A program made the position numbers and the translations under genes. Under the pieces are notes generated by a model. It did no database searches, was not told the origin of the DNA, and was given only the letters and a program-made list of their open reading frames with translations. From Ridgeia piscesae (taxonomy: Eukaryota > Annelida > Polychaeta > Sabellida > Siboglinidae): a stretch of 64,000 nt of DNA. Of this stretch, positions 21,158 through 34,100 are shown in pieces. The stretch spans positions 327,865 to 391,864 of the forward strand of contig JAODUO010000553.1 in NCBI GenBank assembly GCA_025642075.2, given 5' to 3'. Each line of letters begins with the position of its first letter. Positions within the stretch are counted from its first letter, which is position 1.

Positions 21158-22403
21158 CAGTCGCGCCTCGCTATAACGCGACTCGCTATAACGCGAATCG
21201 GCTATAACACGGTCGGTCGTGGACCCCGAATTTCTGCCGCCAGGGGGAAAATGTGCGCTACAGCTAACAATAACGCTGTAATTAACTGTCACTTATTTTT
21301 ATGAAGTCCTCATGTTTGTCTTGTACAGGTGTATCTAGAAACAATTTATTGATATTAAGAAATTTAACACAGAAGTTCAACTGCGTTGCTGAGTTCATTG
21401 TTTGTTGTGCTCCTGGCTTCTGCTCTGCCGTCGGCTTCGCCTTCGCGACACCAATCCAATCGTTTTTCAAACCGATCTATTGTGTAACCAGCGCTTGGTT
21501 TGTGTGGTAATTTCTTAAGTGTTTGTTTAAAATGTTACCAATTCCTTTGATTGCATTTAATTAACTTTAGGCACAGTAAATTTGGTACAAAGTCCTGTTT
21601 GTTTGCGCCGATATCAATCGCGTTTGTCTCCTGCCAGTTCGCTGTGGCTTCGGCGAAGGCGCCCATTCACTGTGGCTTCCGCGAACGGGCGCCTTCGCCG
21701 GCTTGTAAATGGCAATTAAATTGCTTACGAATCGGGCGGTGACAAAAAATAATTATGGTACTGAAATGGCAGGCTAAAGTTATGTTATGTTTTCTTCACT
21801 ACGTATACGAAAAAACATTTACTTGTGCGCAAATATACGAATTCGTCAACTGCGTGTGAACCGCAGTAGCCTCGAACCACCGTGAATTGCATTATAAATC
21901 GGCACGGTAAATGTGCGATCTAAATTTATATTTTGGGATTGATTAAAAGATGAAATTAAGCCAACAGTGAGCTCAATTAGTATAAGTATTAATATTTGAC
22001 CGACTTCGGCAACATGTCAATTCATTTGTGCGTTTCGGCTGCTGAGTTCAAGGTTATTTTAGACCGCGACCGCGTACTGTGTTATCGCTCCGCCTCAGTT
22101 CGCATCGCCAGACGAGGCGCGTTGGCTCTGAATTTATTTCAAAACTGTACACCATTCGCAAGATTTACTCAGTTCAACATTCGACAGTGTATATTATTTT
22201 AACGTAATACACATTTACGTTGGTTTCAATGTCAGTTAGTTTTATAAATCACGCATACACCGCGCAACCAGCACATTGGCTTTGGTTGCTGTTGTGGTGT
22301 TTTGGGGGTGGTGGCGCCCCTGGCGGAATATAATCTATAATGTGCCTCGTTTACAACGCGGTTTCGTGGACCCCAACTACCGCGTTATAACGAGGCGCGA
22401 CTG
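21158..22403. mobile_element. pogo/Tigger-like DNA element with TIRs, 1246 bp, non-autonomous
   Basis: The ends are cagtcgcgcctcgctataac and, inverted, cagtcgcgcctcgttataac, 23 bp with one mismatch, and a TA lies directly outside each end (21156-21157, 22404-22405). The sub-terminal parts share gtggacccc. A TA duplication and CAGT...CCTCG..ATAACG ends are typical of the pogo/Tigger branch of Tc1/mariner. The interior contains no recognisable transposase, only short frames, so it is a non-autonomous or internally decayed copy in intron 17. Confidence 0.9.
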
Positions 22404-22428
22404 TATGTTGAATTATGACATCACCTAG

Positions 22429-23929
22429 GCTGTCAATCTCAATGTCACAGTAGTGTGTATCTATTGTTAGTCTCTATGTCACACTAGTGTGTATCTGTTG
22501 TCAGTCTCTATGTCACTCTGGTATGTCTCTGTTGTTAGTCTCTATGTCACACTAGTGTGTATCTGTTGTCAGTCTCTATGTCATGCTGTTGTGTATCTGT
22601 TGTCATTCTCTATGTCAAACTGGTGTGTATCTGTTGTTAGTCTCTATGTCACGCTGTTGTGTATCTGTTGTTAGTCTCTATGTTAAACTAGTGTGTATCT
22701 GTTGTTAGTCTCTATGTCACCCTGGTGTGTATCTGTTGTTAGTCTCTATGTCACCCTGGTGTGTATCTGTTGTCAGTCTCTATGTCAAACTGGTATGTAT
22801 CTGTTGTCAGTCTCGATGTCACGCTGGTGTGTATCTGTTGTTAGTCTCTATGTCACCCTGGTATATATCTGTAGTTAGTCTCTATGTCACCCTGGTATGT
22901 ATCTGTTCTCAGTCTCTATGTCATCTTGGTGTGTATCTGTTGTCAGTCTCTATGTCACCTTGGTGTGTATATGTTGTCAGTCTCTATGTCACCCTGGTAT
23001 GTATATGTTGTCAGTCTCTATGACACCTTGGTGTGTATCTGTTGTCAGTCTCTATGTCATCTTGGTGTGTATCTGTTTTCAGTCTCTATGTCACCCTGGT
23101 ATGTATCTGTTGTCAGTCTCTATGTCACCCTGGTGTGTATCTGTTGTCAGTTTCTATGTCACCCTGGTTTGTATCTGTTGTCAGTTTCTATGTCACCCTG
23201 GTTTGTATCTGTTGTCAGCATCTATGTCACCCTCGTATGTATCTGTTGTCAGTCTCTATGTCACCCTGGTGTATATCTGTTGTCAGTCTCTATGTCACCC
23301 TGGTATGTGTCTGTTGTCAGTCTCTATGTCACCCTGGTATGTATCTGTTGTCAGTCTCTATGTCATGCTGGTGTGTATCTGTTGTCAGTCTCTATGTCAC
23401 CCTGGTGTGTATCTGTTGTCAGTCTCTATGTCACCCTGGTGTGTATCTGTTGTCAGTCTCTATGTCACCCTGGTATGTATCTGTTGTCAGTCTCTATGTC
23501 ATCCTGGTATGTATCTGTTGTCAGTCTCTATGTCATGCTGGTGTGTATCTGTTGTCAGTCTCTATGTCACCCTGGTATGTATCTGTTGTCAGTCTCTATG
23601 TCACGCTGGTGTGTATCTGTTGTCAGTCTCTATGTCACGCTGGTGTGTATCTGTTGTCAGTCTCCGTCATGCTAGTGTGTATCTGTTGTTAGTCTCTATG
23701 TCACCCTGGTGTGTATCTGTTGTCAGTCTCTATGTCATCCTGATATGTATGTGTTATCAGTCTTAGTCACCCTGGTATATATCTGTTGTCAGTATTTATG
23801 TCACTCTGGTGTACATATATTGTCAGTCTCTCATGTCACCCTGTTATGTGTCTGTTGTCAGTCTCTATGTCACCCTGGTATGTATCTGTTGTCAGTCTCT
23901 ATGTCACCCTGTTATGTGTCTGTTGTCAG
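22429..23929 (+). repeat. Minisatellite, 34-bp unit, about 44 copies of the exon 18 acceptor junction
   Basis: Unit tctctatgtcaccctggtgt + gtatctgttgtcag. It includes the exon 18 acceptor (tctgttgtcag) and the first seven bases of exon 18 (tctctatg). The last unit continues into the exon. The array starts within about 30 bases of the Tigger-like element's right end. Stop-free frames of up to 289 codons over it are spurious. Confidence 0.96.
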
Positions 23930-24042
23930 TCTCTATGGAGGAGACAGATATCCTGAGACTGAAGCGACGCTTTGTGCGGGACAAAGAGTCGACACAAGTG
24001 CACTTTGCGAGACGCCAGGCACGACTCAATAAGCAGCGACAG
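23930..24042 (+). CDS. PRKDC: DNA-PKcs exon 18
   Basis: DILRLKRRFVRDKE and FARRQARLNKQ match human DLLRLRRRFMRDQE and YARKGVAEQK. The acceptor is the last of about 44 repeated cttgtcag-like sites (tctgttgtcag); start fixed by phase 1 from exon 17 (Val). Donor cgacag|gtcagg, phase 0. Confidence 0.93.
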
Positions 24043-24524
24043 GTCAGGCAGTGGTGTCTTGTTGAGTTGGCCCAAGCCGGTTCCCATTGTGTCATATCAG
24101 CCAGCAGTTTGATGGTCAAGTTTGTTCACTATGCTATGTACATACCTCACGTTTGTTCAGTAATTTGTTTTATTTATATATTTATATCAGGCTGTAAACG
24201 GCTGTGGGTGCAGCTGCATCAAGAAATGCTTCTTTCATTCACTAATAGCACTGTAGCTGAATGCTCAGGAGTTAAGTCCAATAGTTAGACACGCTGTAAA
24301 TGAAATGCTGTCAACAACTGTAAGTCATCACGTCTGTTCAAGAAACTTACCTTCTAGCCAGCATATCACCTGAAAAATTAACATCTTCAAATTAATTTTC
24401 AATTATATGTAAATGGATGTGAATCTCGCAGTAACAACCTTAAAACCCAGTTGGCTGTGACAGCACAAAATAACACCAACTCAGGTGTAGACTGATGTAA
24501 ACAGCCTCCTGGTGGTTGATGCAG
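24043..24524. other. Intron 18
   Basis: Unique intron; no gene or element recognised. Confidence 0.65.
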
Positions 24525-24656
24525 GAACTAGAGCGCGAGAGGAAACTACAACGAGAGAATCAGGTGACGATGTATCGCTGTTACCGCATCGGGGATTTGC
24601 CGGACATCCAAATCAAGCACTCTGCCATCATCGCACCTCTACAGGCCCTCGCTCAG
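24525..24656 (+). CDS. PRKDC: DNA-PKcs exon 19
   Basis: [19 protein letters not shown] matches human [19 protein letters not shown] almost exactly, one of the most conserved parts of the protein. Acceptor gatgcag, donor gctcag|gtcagt, 44 codons, phase 0. Confidence 0.97.
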
Positions 24657-25350
24657 GTCAGTAGGCCCTCGCTCAGGTCAGTAGGCCCTCGCTCAGGTCA
24701 ATAGGTTTTTGCTCAGGCCAGTAAGCTGTCGCTCAGATCAGTAGGCCCTTGCTTAGGTTGAACATAACTTTATGCAGAGACCTGTCCGCCCATCATTTGG
24801 ATAGGTAAAATCCATTGTGGACGGGTAGAAATATCAGTGGACAGGTGTTGGATTGTAAAAAATAAAGGAGCAAAAAAGGTTTAAAAAATCATAGATATTG
24901 TCAGCAATGCCTTGAAAATTACCATATTTTAGGTCATAGAACCCATCACAACTGGCATGTATGTAGGTTATCATCCATGTGTCCACTGTCCATCCATAAA
25001 TGTGACCAGCAAAACGTTTAGACTGCATAAAGCCCTGGGTTGATAGGCGTCCGCCTAAGTCAGTAGGCCCTTGCTCACATCAAGTTGATAGACCTATGCT
25101 TGGGTCAGTTGACCCTCGCTCAGGTTGGTGTCATCTTGCTCAAATCAACAGGCACTTGCTCAGTTGAGTTAGTACATGCATGTCTGCTCAGGGGAACATC
25201 AGCAGGCATGAGCTCTGTTCAAACTGTCAGTAGGCCTTCACTTGTATGAGACTCCGTAGGCCCTGCGTAGGCTCTCACACAGGTGAGACTGTCAACTGGC
25301 CCAGTCACGTCACAGTCAGCAGTGATTTGCTCAGGTGAGTAGCTCTAGCT
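24640..25350 (+). repeat. Exon 19 donor copies, tight then scattered
   Basis: The junction ggccctcgctcag|gtcagta is repeated perfectly three times and then as decaying 20-bp copies to about 24760. Further diverged copies (taggcccttgctcacatc, gaccctcgctcaggttgg, atttgctcaggtgag) continue after an unrelated 300-bp stretch (24770-25030). Confidence 0.85.
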
Positions 25351-25461
25351 TAGGACAGGACCTACTTAAGAAAGCTGTTGACAGGTGCATCACTTAAAGC
25401 TCTACATCGTCATCGCTTAAACAACTTTAACTGATGCAGTGTTTGTGTCTCACACCCACAG

Positions 25462-25641
25462 AGAGACAGTCCACTCGCACGGCTGCTCTTCAGCTCTGTC
25501 TTCAAGGCGATCTTTGCGAAGATAGAGGAAGAGAAGACTGAGAGAGAGGCCCAGGACATGACTGACACACTCAGACACAGCCTCAACAACATGCTGGAGC
25601 AGTCGACTCAATACTTCCCACCATTCATTGGCTGTGTCCTG
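25462..25641 (+). CDS. PRKDC: DNA-PKcs exon 20 (start of FAT region)
   Basis: LARLLFSSVF and YFPPFIGCVL match human IAKQLFSSLF and FFPPFVSCIQ. Acceptor cacccacag, donor gtcctg|gtaaga, 60 codons, phase 0. Confidence 0.94.
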
Positions 25642-28600
25642 GTAAGACTCAATACTTCCCTCCATTCATTGGCTGTGTCCTGGTAAGACTCAATACTTCC
25701 CTCCATTCATTGGCTGTGTCCTGGTAAGACTCAATACTTCCCTCCATTCATTGGCTGTGTCCTGGTAAGACTCAATACTTCCCTCCATTCATTGGCTGTG
25801 TCCTGGTAAGACTCAATACTTCCCTCCATTCATTGGCTGTGTCCTGGTAAGACTCAATACTTCCCTCCATTCATTGGCTGTGTCCTGGTAAGACTCAATA
25901 CTTCCCACCATTCATTGGCTGTGTCCTGATAAGACTCAATACTTCCCTCCATTCATTGCCTGTGTCCTGGTAAGACTCAATACTTCCCTCTATTCATTGA
26001 GTGTGTCCTGGTAAGACTCAATACTTACCACCATTCATTGACTGTGTCCTGGTAAGACTCAATACTTCCCTCCATTCATTGGCTGTGTCCTGGTGAGTCT
26101 CAATACTTCCCACCATTCAGTGGCTGTGTCCTGGTGAGTCTCAATACTTCCCACCATTCAGTGGCTGTGTCCTGGAAAGACTCAATACTTCCCTCCATTC
26201 ATTGGCTGTGTCCTGGTGAGTCTCAATATTTCCCTCCATTCATTGGCTGTGTCCTGGTAAGACTCAACATTTCCCACCATTCATTGGCTGTGTCCTGGTA
26301 AGACTCAATACATCTCTCCATTCATTGGCTGTGTCCTGGTAAGACTCAATACTTCCCACCATTCATTGACTGTGTCCTGGTGAGACTCGGTACTTCCCAC
26401 CATTCATTGGCTGTGTCCTGGTAAGACTCAATACTTCCCTCCATTCATTGGCTGTGTCCTGGTAAGACTCAATACTTCCCTCCATTCATTGGACTGTGTC
26501 CTGGTAAGACTCAATACTTCCCTCCATTCATTGGCTGTGTCCTGGTGAGACTCAATACTTCCCTCCATTCATTGGCTGTGTCCTGGTGAGACTCAATACA
26601 TCCCTCCATTCATTGGCTGTGTCCTGGTAAGACTCAATACTTCCCACCATTCATTGACTGTGTCCTGGTGAGACTCAATACTTCCCTCCATTCATTGGCT
26701 GTGTCCTGGTGAGACTCAATAACCCACCATTCATTGGCTGTGTCCTGGTGAGACTCAATACTTCCCACCATTCATTGGCTGTGTCCTGGTGAGACTCAAT
26801 AATTCCCACCATTCATTGGCTGTGTCCTGGTGAGACTCAATACTTCCCTCCATTCATTGGCTGTGTCCTGGTGAGACTCAATACTTCCCTCCATTCATTG
26901 GCTGTGTCCTGGTGAGACTCAATACTTCCCTCCATTCATTGGCTGTGTCCTGGTGAGACTCAATACTACCCACCATTCATTGGCTGTGTCCTGGTGAGAC
27001 TCAATACTTCCCACCATTCATTGACTGTGTCCTGGTGAGACTCAATACTTCCCTCCATTCATTGGCTGTGTCCTGGTGAGACTCAATACTTCCCTCCATT
27101 CATTGGCTGTGTCCTGGTGAGACTCAATACTACCCACCATTCATTGGCTGTGTCCTGGTGAGACTCAATACTTCCCACCATTCATTGGCTGTGTCCTGGT
27201 GAGACTCAATACTTCCCTCCATTCATTGGCTGTGTCCTGGTGAGACTCAATACTTCCCACCATTCATTGACTGTGTCCTGGTGAGACTCAATACTTCCCT
27301 CCATTCATTGGCTGTGTCCTGGTAAGACTCAATACTTCCCACCATTCATTGACTGTGTCCTGGTAAGACTCAATACTTCCCTCCATTCATTGGCTGTGTC
27401 CTGGTGAGACTCAATACTTCCCTCCATTCATTGGCTGTGTCCTGGTGAGACTCAATACTTCCCTCCATTCATTGGCTGTGTCCTGGTAAGACTCAATACA
27501 TCCCTCCATTCATTGGCTGTGTCCTGGTAAGACTCAATACTTCCCACCATTCATTGACTGTGTCCTGGTGAGACTCAATACATCCATCCATTGATTGGCT
27601 GTGTCCTGGTGAGACTCAATAATTCCCACCATTCATTGACTGTGTCCTGGTGAGACTCAATACTTCCCACCATTCATTGGCTGTGTCCTGGTGAGACTCA
27701 ATACTTCCCACCATTCATTGGCTGTGTCCTGGTGAGACTCAATACTTCCCACCATTCATTGGCTGTGTCCTGGTGAGACTCAATACTTCCCACCATTCAT
27801 TGGCTGTGTCCTGGTGAGACTCAATACTTTCCACCATTCACTGGCTGTGTCCTGGTGAGACTCAATACTTCCCTCCATTCATTGGCTGTGTCCTGGTGAG
27901 TCTCAATACTTCCCTCCATTCATTGGCTGTGTCCTGGTGAGACTCAATACTTTCCACCATTCACTGGCTTTTCCTGGTAAAAATACTTCCATTCATTGGC
28001 TGTGTCCTGGTAAGACTCAATACTTCCCACCATTCATTGGCTGTGTCCTGGTAAGACTCAATACATCCCTCCATTCATTGGCTGTGTCCTGGTAAGACTC
28101 AATACTTCCCTCCATTCATTGACTGTGTCCTGGTAAGACTCAATACTTCCCTCCATTCATTGACTGTGTCCTGGTGAGACTCAATACTTCCCTCCATTCA
28201 TTGGCTGTGTCCTGGTGAGACTCAATACTTCCCTCCATTCATTGGCTGTGTCCTGGTGAGACTCAATACTTCCCACCATTCACTGGCTGTGTCCTGGTGA
28301 GACTCAATACTTCCCACCATTCATTGACTGGGTCCTGGTAAGACTCAATACTTCCCACCATTCACTGGCTGTGTCCTGGTAAGACTCAATACTTCCCTCC
28401 ATTCATTGGCTGTGTCCTGGTGAGACTCAATACTTCCCTCCATTCATTGGCTGTGTCCTGGTGAGACTCAATACTTCCCTCCATTCATTGGCTGTGTCCT
28501 GGTAAGACTCAATACTTCCCACCATTCATTGGCTGTGTCCTGGTGAGACTCAATACTTCCCTCCATTCATTGGCTGTGTCCTGGTGAGACTCAATACTTC

Positions 28601-28672
28601 CCACCATTCATTGACTGGGTCCTGGTAAGACTCAATACTTCCCACCATTCATTGGCTGTGTCCTTGTAAGAT
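25601..28672 (+). repeat. Minisatellite, 41-bp unit, about 74 copies of the exon 20 donor junction
   Basis: The unit (gtgagactcaatacttccct + ccattcattggctgtgtcctg) consists of the last 33 bases of exon 20 followed by the first eight of intron 20. Every copy keeps tcctg|gtaaga or tcctg|gtgaga, so about 70 good donor sites follow the real one. Variation is mainly at cctcc/caccat, ggctg/gactg and gtaag/gtgag, with similar neighbours clustered. The last unit ends tccttgtaagataat. Confidence 0.97.
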
Positions 28673-28691
28673 AATATACAGTATCTAAATA

Positions 28692-29355
28692 CAGTAGATC
28701 TCATGAAAGACCACCCTGATTAATGACCACTTGCTTTTTACGACCATTTTTTCACTGTATAAACGACCCCTCATCAACGACCACCCGGCAAACGCGACCA
28801 GCGACCATGGCAATTTGACTTTAGTTTAGCACGATTTTGATTTGTGGATTTTATTCTTCACAGGAATTTAAATGATTTCATTTTATGACCTAGCATGTGG
28901 GCTGTAAGAGGTCGTTTTCATGATTAGATCAGAAAGTAAAAGATCATTTTGCGCCGCTGGAAAGAACAACAAAATGGCAACCGCAGTGCGATTACTCAGC
29001 CTCTCGGACCGAATTTTAAATAATTGTTATCACATATTATTAAAAATGATTTCAAATGAGGATACTTTTTATCAGATAATAGTATTAAAAAAAAACGTTT
29101 CCAAATTAAACTGATGCTGAAACATGTCATAATTTATTTTTATTTTGTCTCATTTGTTATTATCTACTTTATATTTTATGTATTTTATTACTTAGCTTTT
29201 TATCAAACGTATACATGCTATATGGACTTATTATGATATGCGTAAATGTATGAATTAATCCAAAACATAAAAATAACCAAACCCTCACGAGAGACCACCC
29301 CTCTTTTAAGACCGCTCAACTACGATTTGGGGGGCGGTCTTAAATGAGGGGTACA
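28692..29355. mobile_element. Second pogo/Tigger-like DNA element, decayed
   Basis: The left end cagtagatctcatgaaagac + caccc and the right end (inverted) with ctcatttaagaccgcccccc show the CAGT...CCTCATxAAAGACCACC end type; ccaccc / gaccact motifs repeat inside both ends. TA precedes the left end. The right terminus is imprecise (29350-29356). The interior is AT-rich with only short frames, no transposase. Confidence 0.7.
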
Positions 29356-29535
29356 TACAACAGTCACTACAAAAGTCTGTGGATGTTGGCTTTATTCTAA
29401 TTCAACAGTCTCAATCAAAATGTACCTTGTTGTTTATTAACAATATTTTCAAATTATCGCTCCCATGCCCCATAAACTTGTATGTAACGAGAACCTCCCA
29501 TTGCCTGACTGTGCATTGACCATTGTCCATTTCAG

Positions 29536-29623
29536 GACATTGCCCATGGCAGTCCAAAAAAACTGGAGCTGGACGCAAGTGCAATGAACACAGCTTGTCT
29601 TGCCAGTCTACAGCAGCCCCTGG
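29536..29623 (+). CDS. PRKDC: DNA-PKcs exon 21 (FAT)
   Basis: ACLASLQQPLG matches human GCLASLQQPVG; the first part KLELDASAMNT replaces human LLSLDPAAVSA. Acceptor catttcag, donor ccctgg|gtaagt, phase 1. Confidence 0.94.
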
Positions 29624-29960
29624 GTAAGTTACTAAGTACAAGTCCAACGCTGTGTACTTAGGTGAGTAGATAGCTCCGAAATTCATGTCCTTAAAAATGG
29701 GTATATGGTCATACAAGCTGTATGTTGGTGCCAGGGAAAGTCTTGTTTTGTTCATAAAAGACATGCGTTATGATACGCATGTGAGACATTACTCTGGCAG
29801 TTTCTTAATGATGTGTGTTCATTCCTTGATAGTGGCCACTGAATATGCTTCCCTTAAAAGTAGGAGTAAAGGTTTTATTTCATGGTAGTGACCAATTTAA
29901 CAGTGTGATTTTCAGTGGGCCATTGGAAACACATACACTCCTGCGTCCACAGTTAAACAA
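29624..29960. other. Intron 21, 5' part
   Basis: Unique intron sequence; no feature recognised. Confidence 0.55.
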
Positions 29961-30545
29961 GCCTCACTCTCACGAAAACTGGAGAATGTGCAACGACGGA
30001 TACAAATTCAAATTGTGTAATTTTTTTAATGTTGTGCCAACTGTAAGCTTAATATCTTCTGGCTTCAGAAATATTAAAAAGAAAATAACTAGCCTAGATG
30101 TTGTATAATCGGAGTATTTTCAATCAAAGTATACTAGTGTACCAAATACTGAAATTGCCCACAGCTAGCATGATACAGGAATTATTTTCACAATTTTTTT
30201 TTATTAAGAAAGCATTGAGCTGATAATGTTTATGTCATTAATATTTTACCAAAATACAATAACACCTACAAGCTTTTTTGTTCACTGAATGGTAAGTTAT
30301 AAATTACAACCATTGAAAAATGCATGCGCCTCGCTCACACACGCAACTCTGACACCAAGCACTTGGCGTCTTTGTCACGTATGAGAGATATCCCAGACCT
30401 TCAGTTCAAAATTTATTCACAAACCAATACTATTGTAACATGTCTCTGCATCGATACCAATACACGTTATTCATTTTCAAAAAAAGTAATGAACTTTTAC
30501 GCAAAAGCCCTAAAACTTATGTCATGCTGAATAAAATCATTCCCA
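29961..30545 (+). mobile_element. Unclassified dispersed repeat, copy 1
   Basis: About 585 bp that is alignable along most of its length, same orientation, with 40181-40645 in intron 24. Shared blocks include tcacgaaaact, tagcctagatgttgt, tcaatcaaagtatactagtg and catgctgaataaa. No coding capacity. Probably an interspersed non-autonomous element. Confidence 0.8.
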
Positions 30546-30659
30546 GTGTTTGTACGTAACATCTTGCATCAATTGGTCAGATCCTTCGACTTCAAACTTT
30601 CATAACTTCCAAACGGAAGCTTGCAAAACAGCTGTACCGACTGTGTATGTGCGAAATGA

Positions 30660-30735
30660 ACCCGAAAACACCTATGATGTGTTATCAGGTGTGTTATTAG
30701 GTGTGTTATGATGTGCTATCAGGTGTGTTGTTGCT
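30660..30735 (+). repeat. Three short copies of the exon 22 acceptor
   Basis: tgttatcaggtgtgttat, ttaggtgtgttatgatgtg and the real gctatcag|gtgtgttgttg: a miniature version of the acceptor-derived arrays. Confidence 0.75.
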
Positions 30736-30843
30736 GGAAGACTTACTCATCCAGACAGAGGGTGACGACGCTGCCCCGAGCAGGAAGAGGCGGGCGGGGC
30801 CAGCCGTGTCATATGACACCACCAACTGGATTGAACTTGCACG
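30723..30843 (+). CDS. PRKDC: DNA-PKcs exon 22 (FAT)
   Basis: VLLLEDLLIQ and NWIELAR match human IRLLEEALLR and RWVELAK. Acceptor gctatcag, donor gcacg|gtgagt, phase 1 in, phase 2 out (Arg completed by A of exon 23). A basic patch SRKRRAG lies in the middle. Confidence 0.92.
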
Positions 30844-31164
30844 GTGAGTATTACTGCATTTGTCCCTAGGTGGTGCCACCGTCATTACATACTGGGAATC
30901 TTTTTTGTAAGTAATATGAACCATACTTTAAGCACTTGTTCTGTGAAGTGTATGATGTAAACAAAATAATGTTTTCATATTTTTGGGTGGTATTTTATTT
31001 ATCATTGTTAGGTCATAACTCTTTTGTAGACTCTGTCAGTGCACAGAGTGTATAGTGTAAAGTGTTAGCTTCTCAGAGTTCTGCCCAACCGTTTACTTGT
31101 CCCCTCCAACATGTACCCATTCAAGCTTCACCCACCGAAAGGACTGTTTGACTGGTCTGTAGAT

Positions 31165-34100
31165 AAAGTTGTACAAGTCACTAGGCGACTACGGTGTTCT
31201 GAGGGCAATCGTTTCTAGACTGTACAAGTCACTGGGCGACTACGACGTTCCGAGGGCAATCTTTTGTAGACTGTGCAAGTCACTGGGCGACTACGACGTT
31301 CCGAGGGCAATCTTTTGTAGACTGTGCAAGTCACTGGGCGACTACGACGTTCCGAGGGCAATCTTTTGTAGACTGTGCAAGTCACTGGGCGACTACGACG
31401 TTCCGAGGGCAATCTTTTGTAGACTGTGCAAGTCACTGGGCGACTACGACGTTCCGAGGGCAATCTTTTGTAGACTGTGCAAGTCACTGGGCGACTACGA
31501 CGTTCCGAGGGCAATCTTTTGTAGACTGTGCAAGTCACTGGGCGACTACGACGTTCCGAGGGCAATCTTTTGTAGACTGTGCAAGTCACTGGGCGACTAC
31601 GACGTTCCGAGGGCAATCTTTTGTAGACTGTGCAAGTCACTGGGCGACTACGACGTTCCGAGGGCAATCTTTTGTAGACTGTGCAAGTCACTGGGCGACT
31701 ACGACGTTCCGAGGGCAATCTTTTGTAGACTGTGCAAGTCACTGGGCGACTACGACGTTCCGAGGGCAATCTTTTGTAGACTGTGCAAGTCACTGGGCGA
31801 CTACGACGTTCCGAGGGCAATCTTTTGTAGACTGCAAGTCACTGGGCGACTACGACGTTCCGAGGGCAACTCTTTGTAGACTGTGCAAGTCACTGGGCGA
31901 CTACGAGTGTCCGAGGGCAATCTTTTGTAGACTGTCAAGTCACTGGGCGACTACGCGTTCCGAGGGCAATCTTTTGTAGACTGTGCAAGTCACTGGGCGA
32001 CTACGACGTTCCGAGGGTAATCTTTTGTAGACTGTACAAGTCACTGGGCACTACGACGTTCCGAGGGCAATCTTTTGTAGACTGTGCAAGTCACTGGGCG
32101 ACTACGACGTTCCGAGGGCAATCTTTTGTAGACTGTGCAAGTCACTGGGCGACTACGACGTTCCGAGGGCAATCTTTTGTAGACTGTGCAAGTCACTGGG
32201 CGACTACGACGTTCCGAGGGCAATCTTTTGTAGACTGTGCAAGTCACTGGGCGACTACGACGTTCCGAGGGCAATCTTTTGTAGACTGTGCAAGTCACTG
32301 GGCGACTACGACGTTCCGAGGGCAATCTTTTGTAGACTGTGCAAGTCACTGGGCGACTACGACGTTCCGAGGGCAATCTTTTGTAGACTGTGCAAGTCAC
32401 TGGGCGACTACGACGTTCCGAGGGCAATCTTTTGTAGACTGTGCAAGTCACTGGGCGACTACGACGTTCCGAGGGCAATCTTTTGTAGACTGTGCAAGTC
32501 ACTGGGCGACTACGACGTTCCGAGGGCAATCTTTTGTAGACTGTGCAAGTCACTGGGCGACTACGAGTTCCGAGGGCAATCTTTTGTAGACTGTGCAAGT
32601 CACTGGGCGACTACGACGTTCCGAGGGCAATCTTTTGTAGACTGTGCAAGTCACTGGGCGACTACGACGTTCCGAGGGCAATCTTTTGTAGACTGTGCAA
32701 GTCACTGGGCGACTACGACGTTCCGAGGGCAATCTTTTGTAGACTGTGCAAGTCACTGGGCGACTACGACGTTCCGAGGGCAATCTTTTGTAGACTGTGC
32801 AAGTCACTGGGCGACTACGACGTTCCGAGGGCAATCTTTTGTAGACTGTGCAAGTCACTGGGCGACTACGACGTTCCGAGGGCAATCTTTTGTAGACTGT
32901 GCAAGTCACTGGGCGACTACGACGTTCCGAGGGCAATCTTTTGTAGACTGTGCAAGTCACTGGGCGACTACGACGTTCCGAGGGCAATCTTTTGTAGACT
33001 GTGCAAGTCACTGGGCGACTACGACGTTCCGAGGGCAATCTTTTGTAGACTGTGCAAGTCACTGGGCGACTACGACGTTCCGAGGGCAATCTTTTGTAGA
33101 CTGTGCAAGTCACTGGGCGACTACGACGTTCCGAGGGCAATCTTTTGTAGACTGTGCAAGTCACTGGGCGACTACGACGTTCCGAGGGCAATCTTTTGTA
33201 GACTGTGCAAGTCACTGGGCGACTACGACGTTCCGAGGGCAATCTTTTGTAGACTGTGCAAGTCACTGGGCGACTACGACGTTCCGAGGGCAATCTTTTG
33301 TAGACTGTACAAGTCACTGGCGACTACGACGTTCCGAGGGCAATCTTTTGTAGACTGTGCAAGTCACTGGGCGACTACGACGTTCCGAGGGCAATCTTTT
33401 GTAGACTGTGCAAGTCACTGGGCGACTACGACGTTCCGAGGGCAATCTTTTGTAGACTGTGCAAGTCACTGGGCGACTACGAACGTTCCGAGGGGCAATC
33501 TTTTGTAGACTGTGCAAGTCACTGGGCGACTACGACGTTCCGAGGGCAATCTTTTGTAGACTGTGCAAGTCACTGGGCGACTACGACGTTCCGAGGGCAA
33601 TCTTTTGTAGACTGTGCAAGTCACTGGGCGACTACGACGTTCCGAGGGCAATCTTTTGTAGACTGTGCAAGTCACTGGGCGACTACGACGTTCCGAGGGC
33701 AATCTTTTGTAGACTGTGCAAGTCACTGGGCGACTACGACGTTCCGAGGGCAATCTTTTGTAGACTGTGCAAGTCACTGGGCGACTACGGCGTTCCGAGG
33801 GCAATCTTTTTGTAGACTGTGCAAGTCACTGGGCGACTACGACGTTCCGAGGGCAATCTTTTGTAGACTGTACAAGTCACTGGGCGACTACGACGTTCCG
33901 AGGGCAATCTTTTGTAGACTGTGCAAGTCACTGGGCGACTACGAGTTCCGAGGGCAATCTTTTGTAGACTGTGCAAGTCACTGGCGACTACGGTTCCGAG
34001 GGCAATCTTTTGTAGACTGTACAAGTCACTGGGCGACTACGACGTTCCGAGGGCAATCTTTTGTAGACTGTCAAGTCACTGGGCGACTACGACGTTCCGA

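Noticed and set aside
25601..28672. CRISPR-like array of regularly spaced repeats
   Set aside because: The repeats are contiguous with no unique spacers, in a eukaryotic intron. The same holds for the other arrays.
31165..31218. First 51-bp unit (KLYKSLGDYGVLRAI, closest to human) as the real exon 23
   Set aside because: With the ctgtag acceptor, exon 22 phase would give CGA-TAA, an immediate stop, and no matching continuation follows. The true continuation (SSTCGTQELTRQ) is only at the far end at 37037. The first unit is probably the ancestral-like edge of the array.
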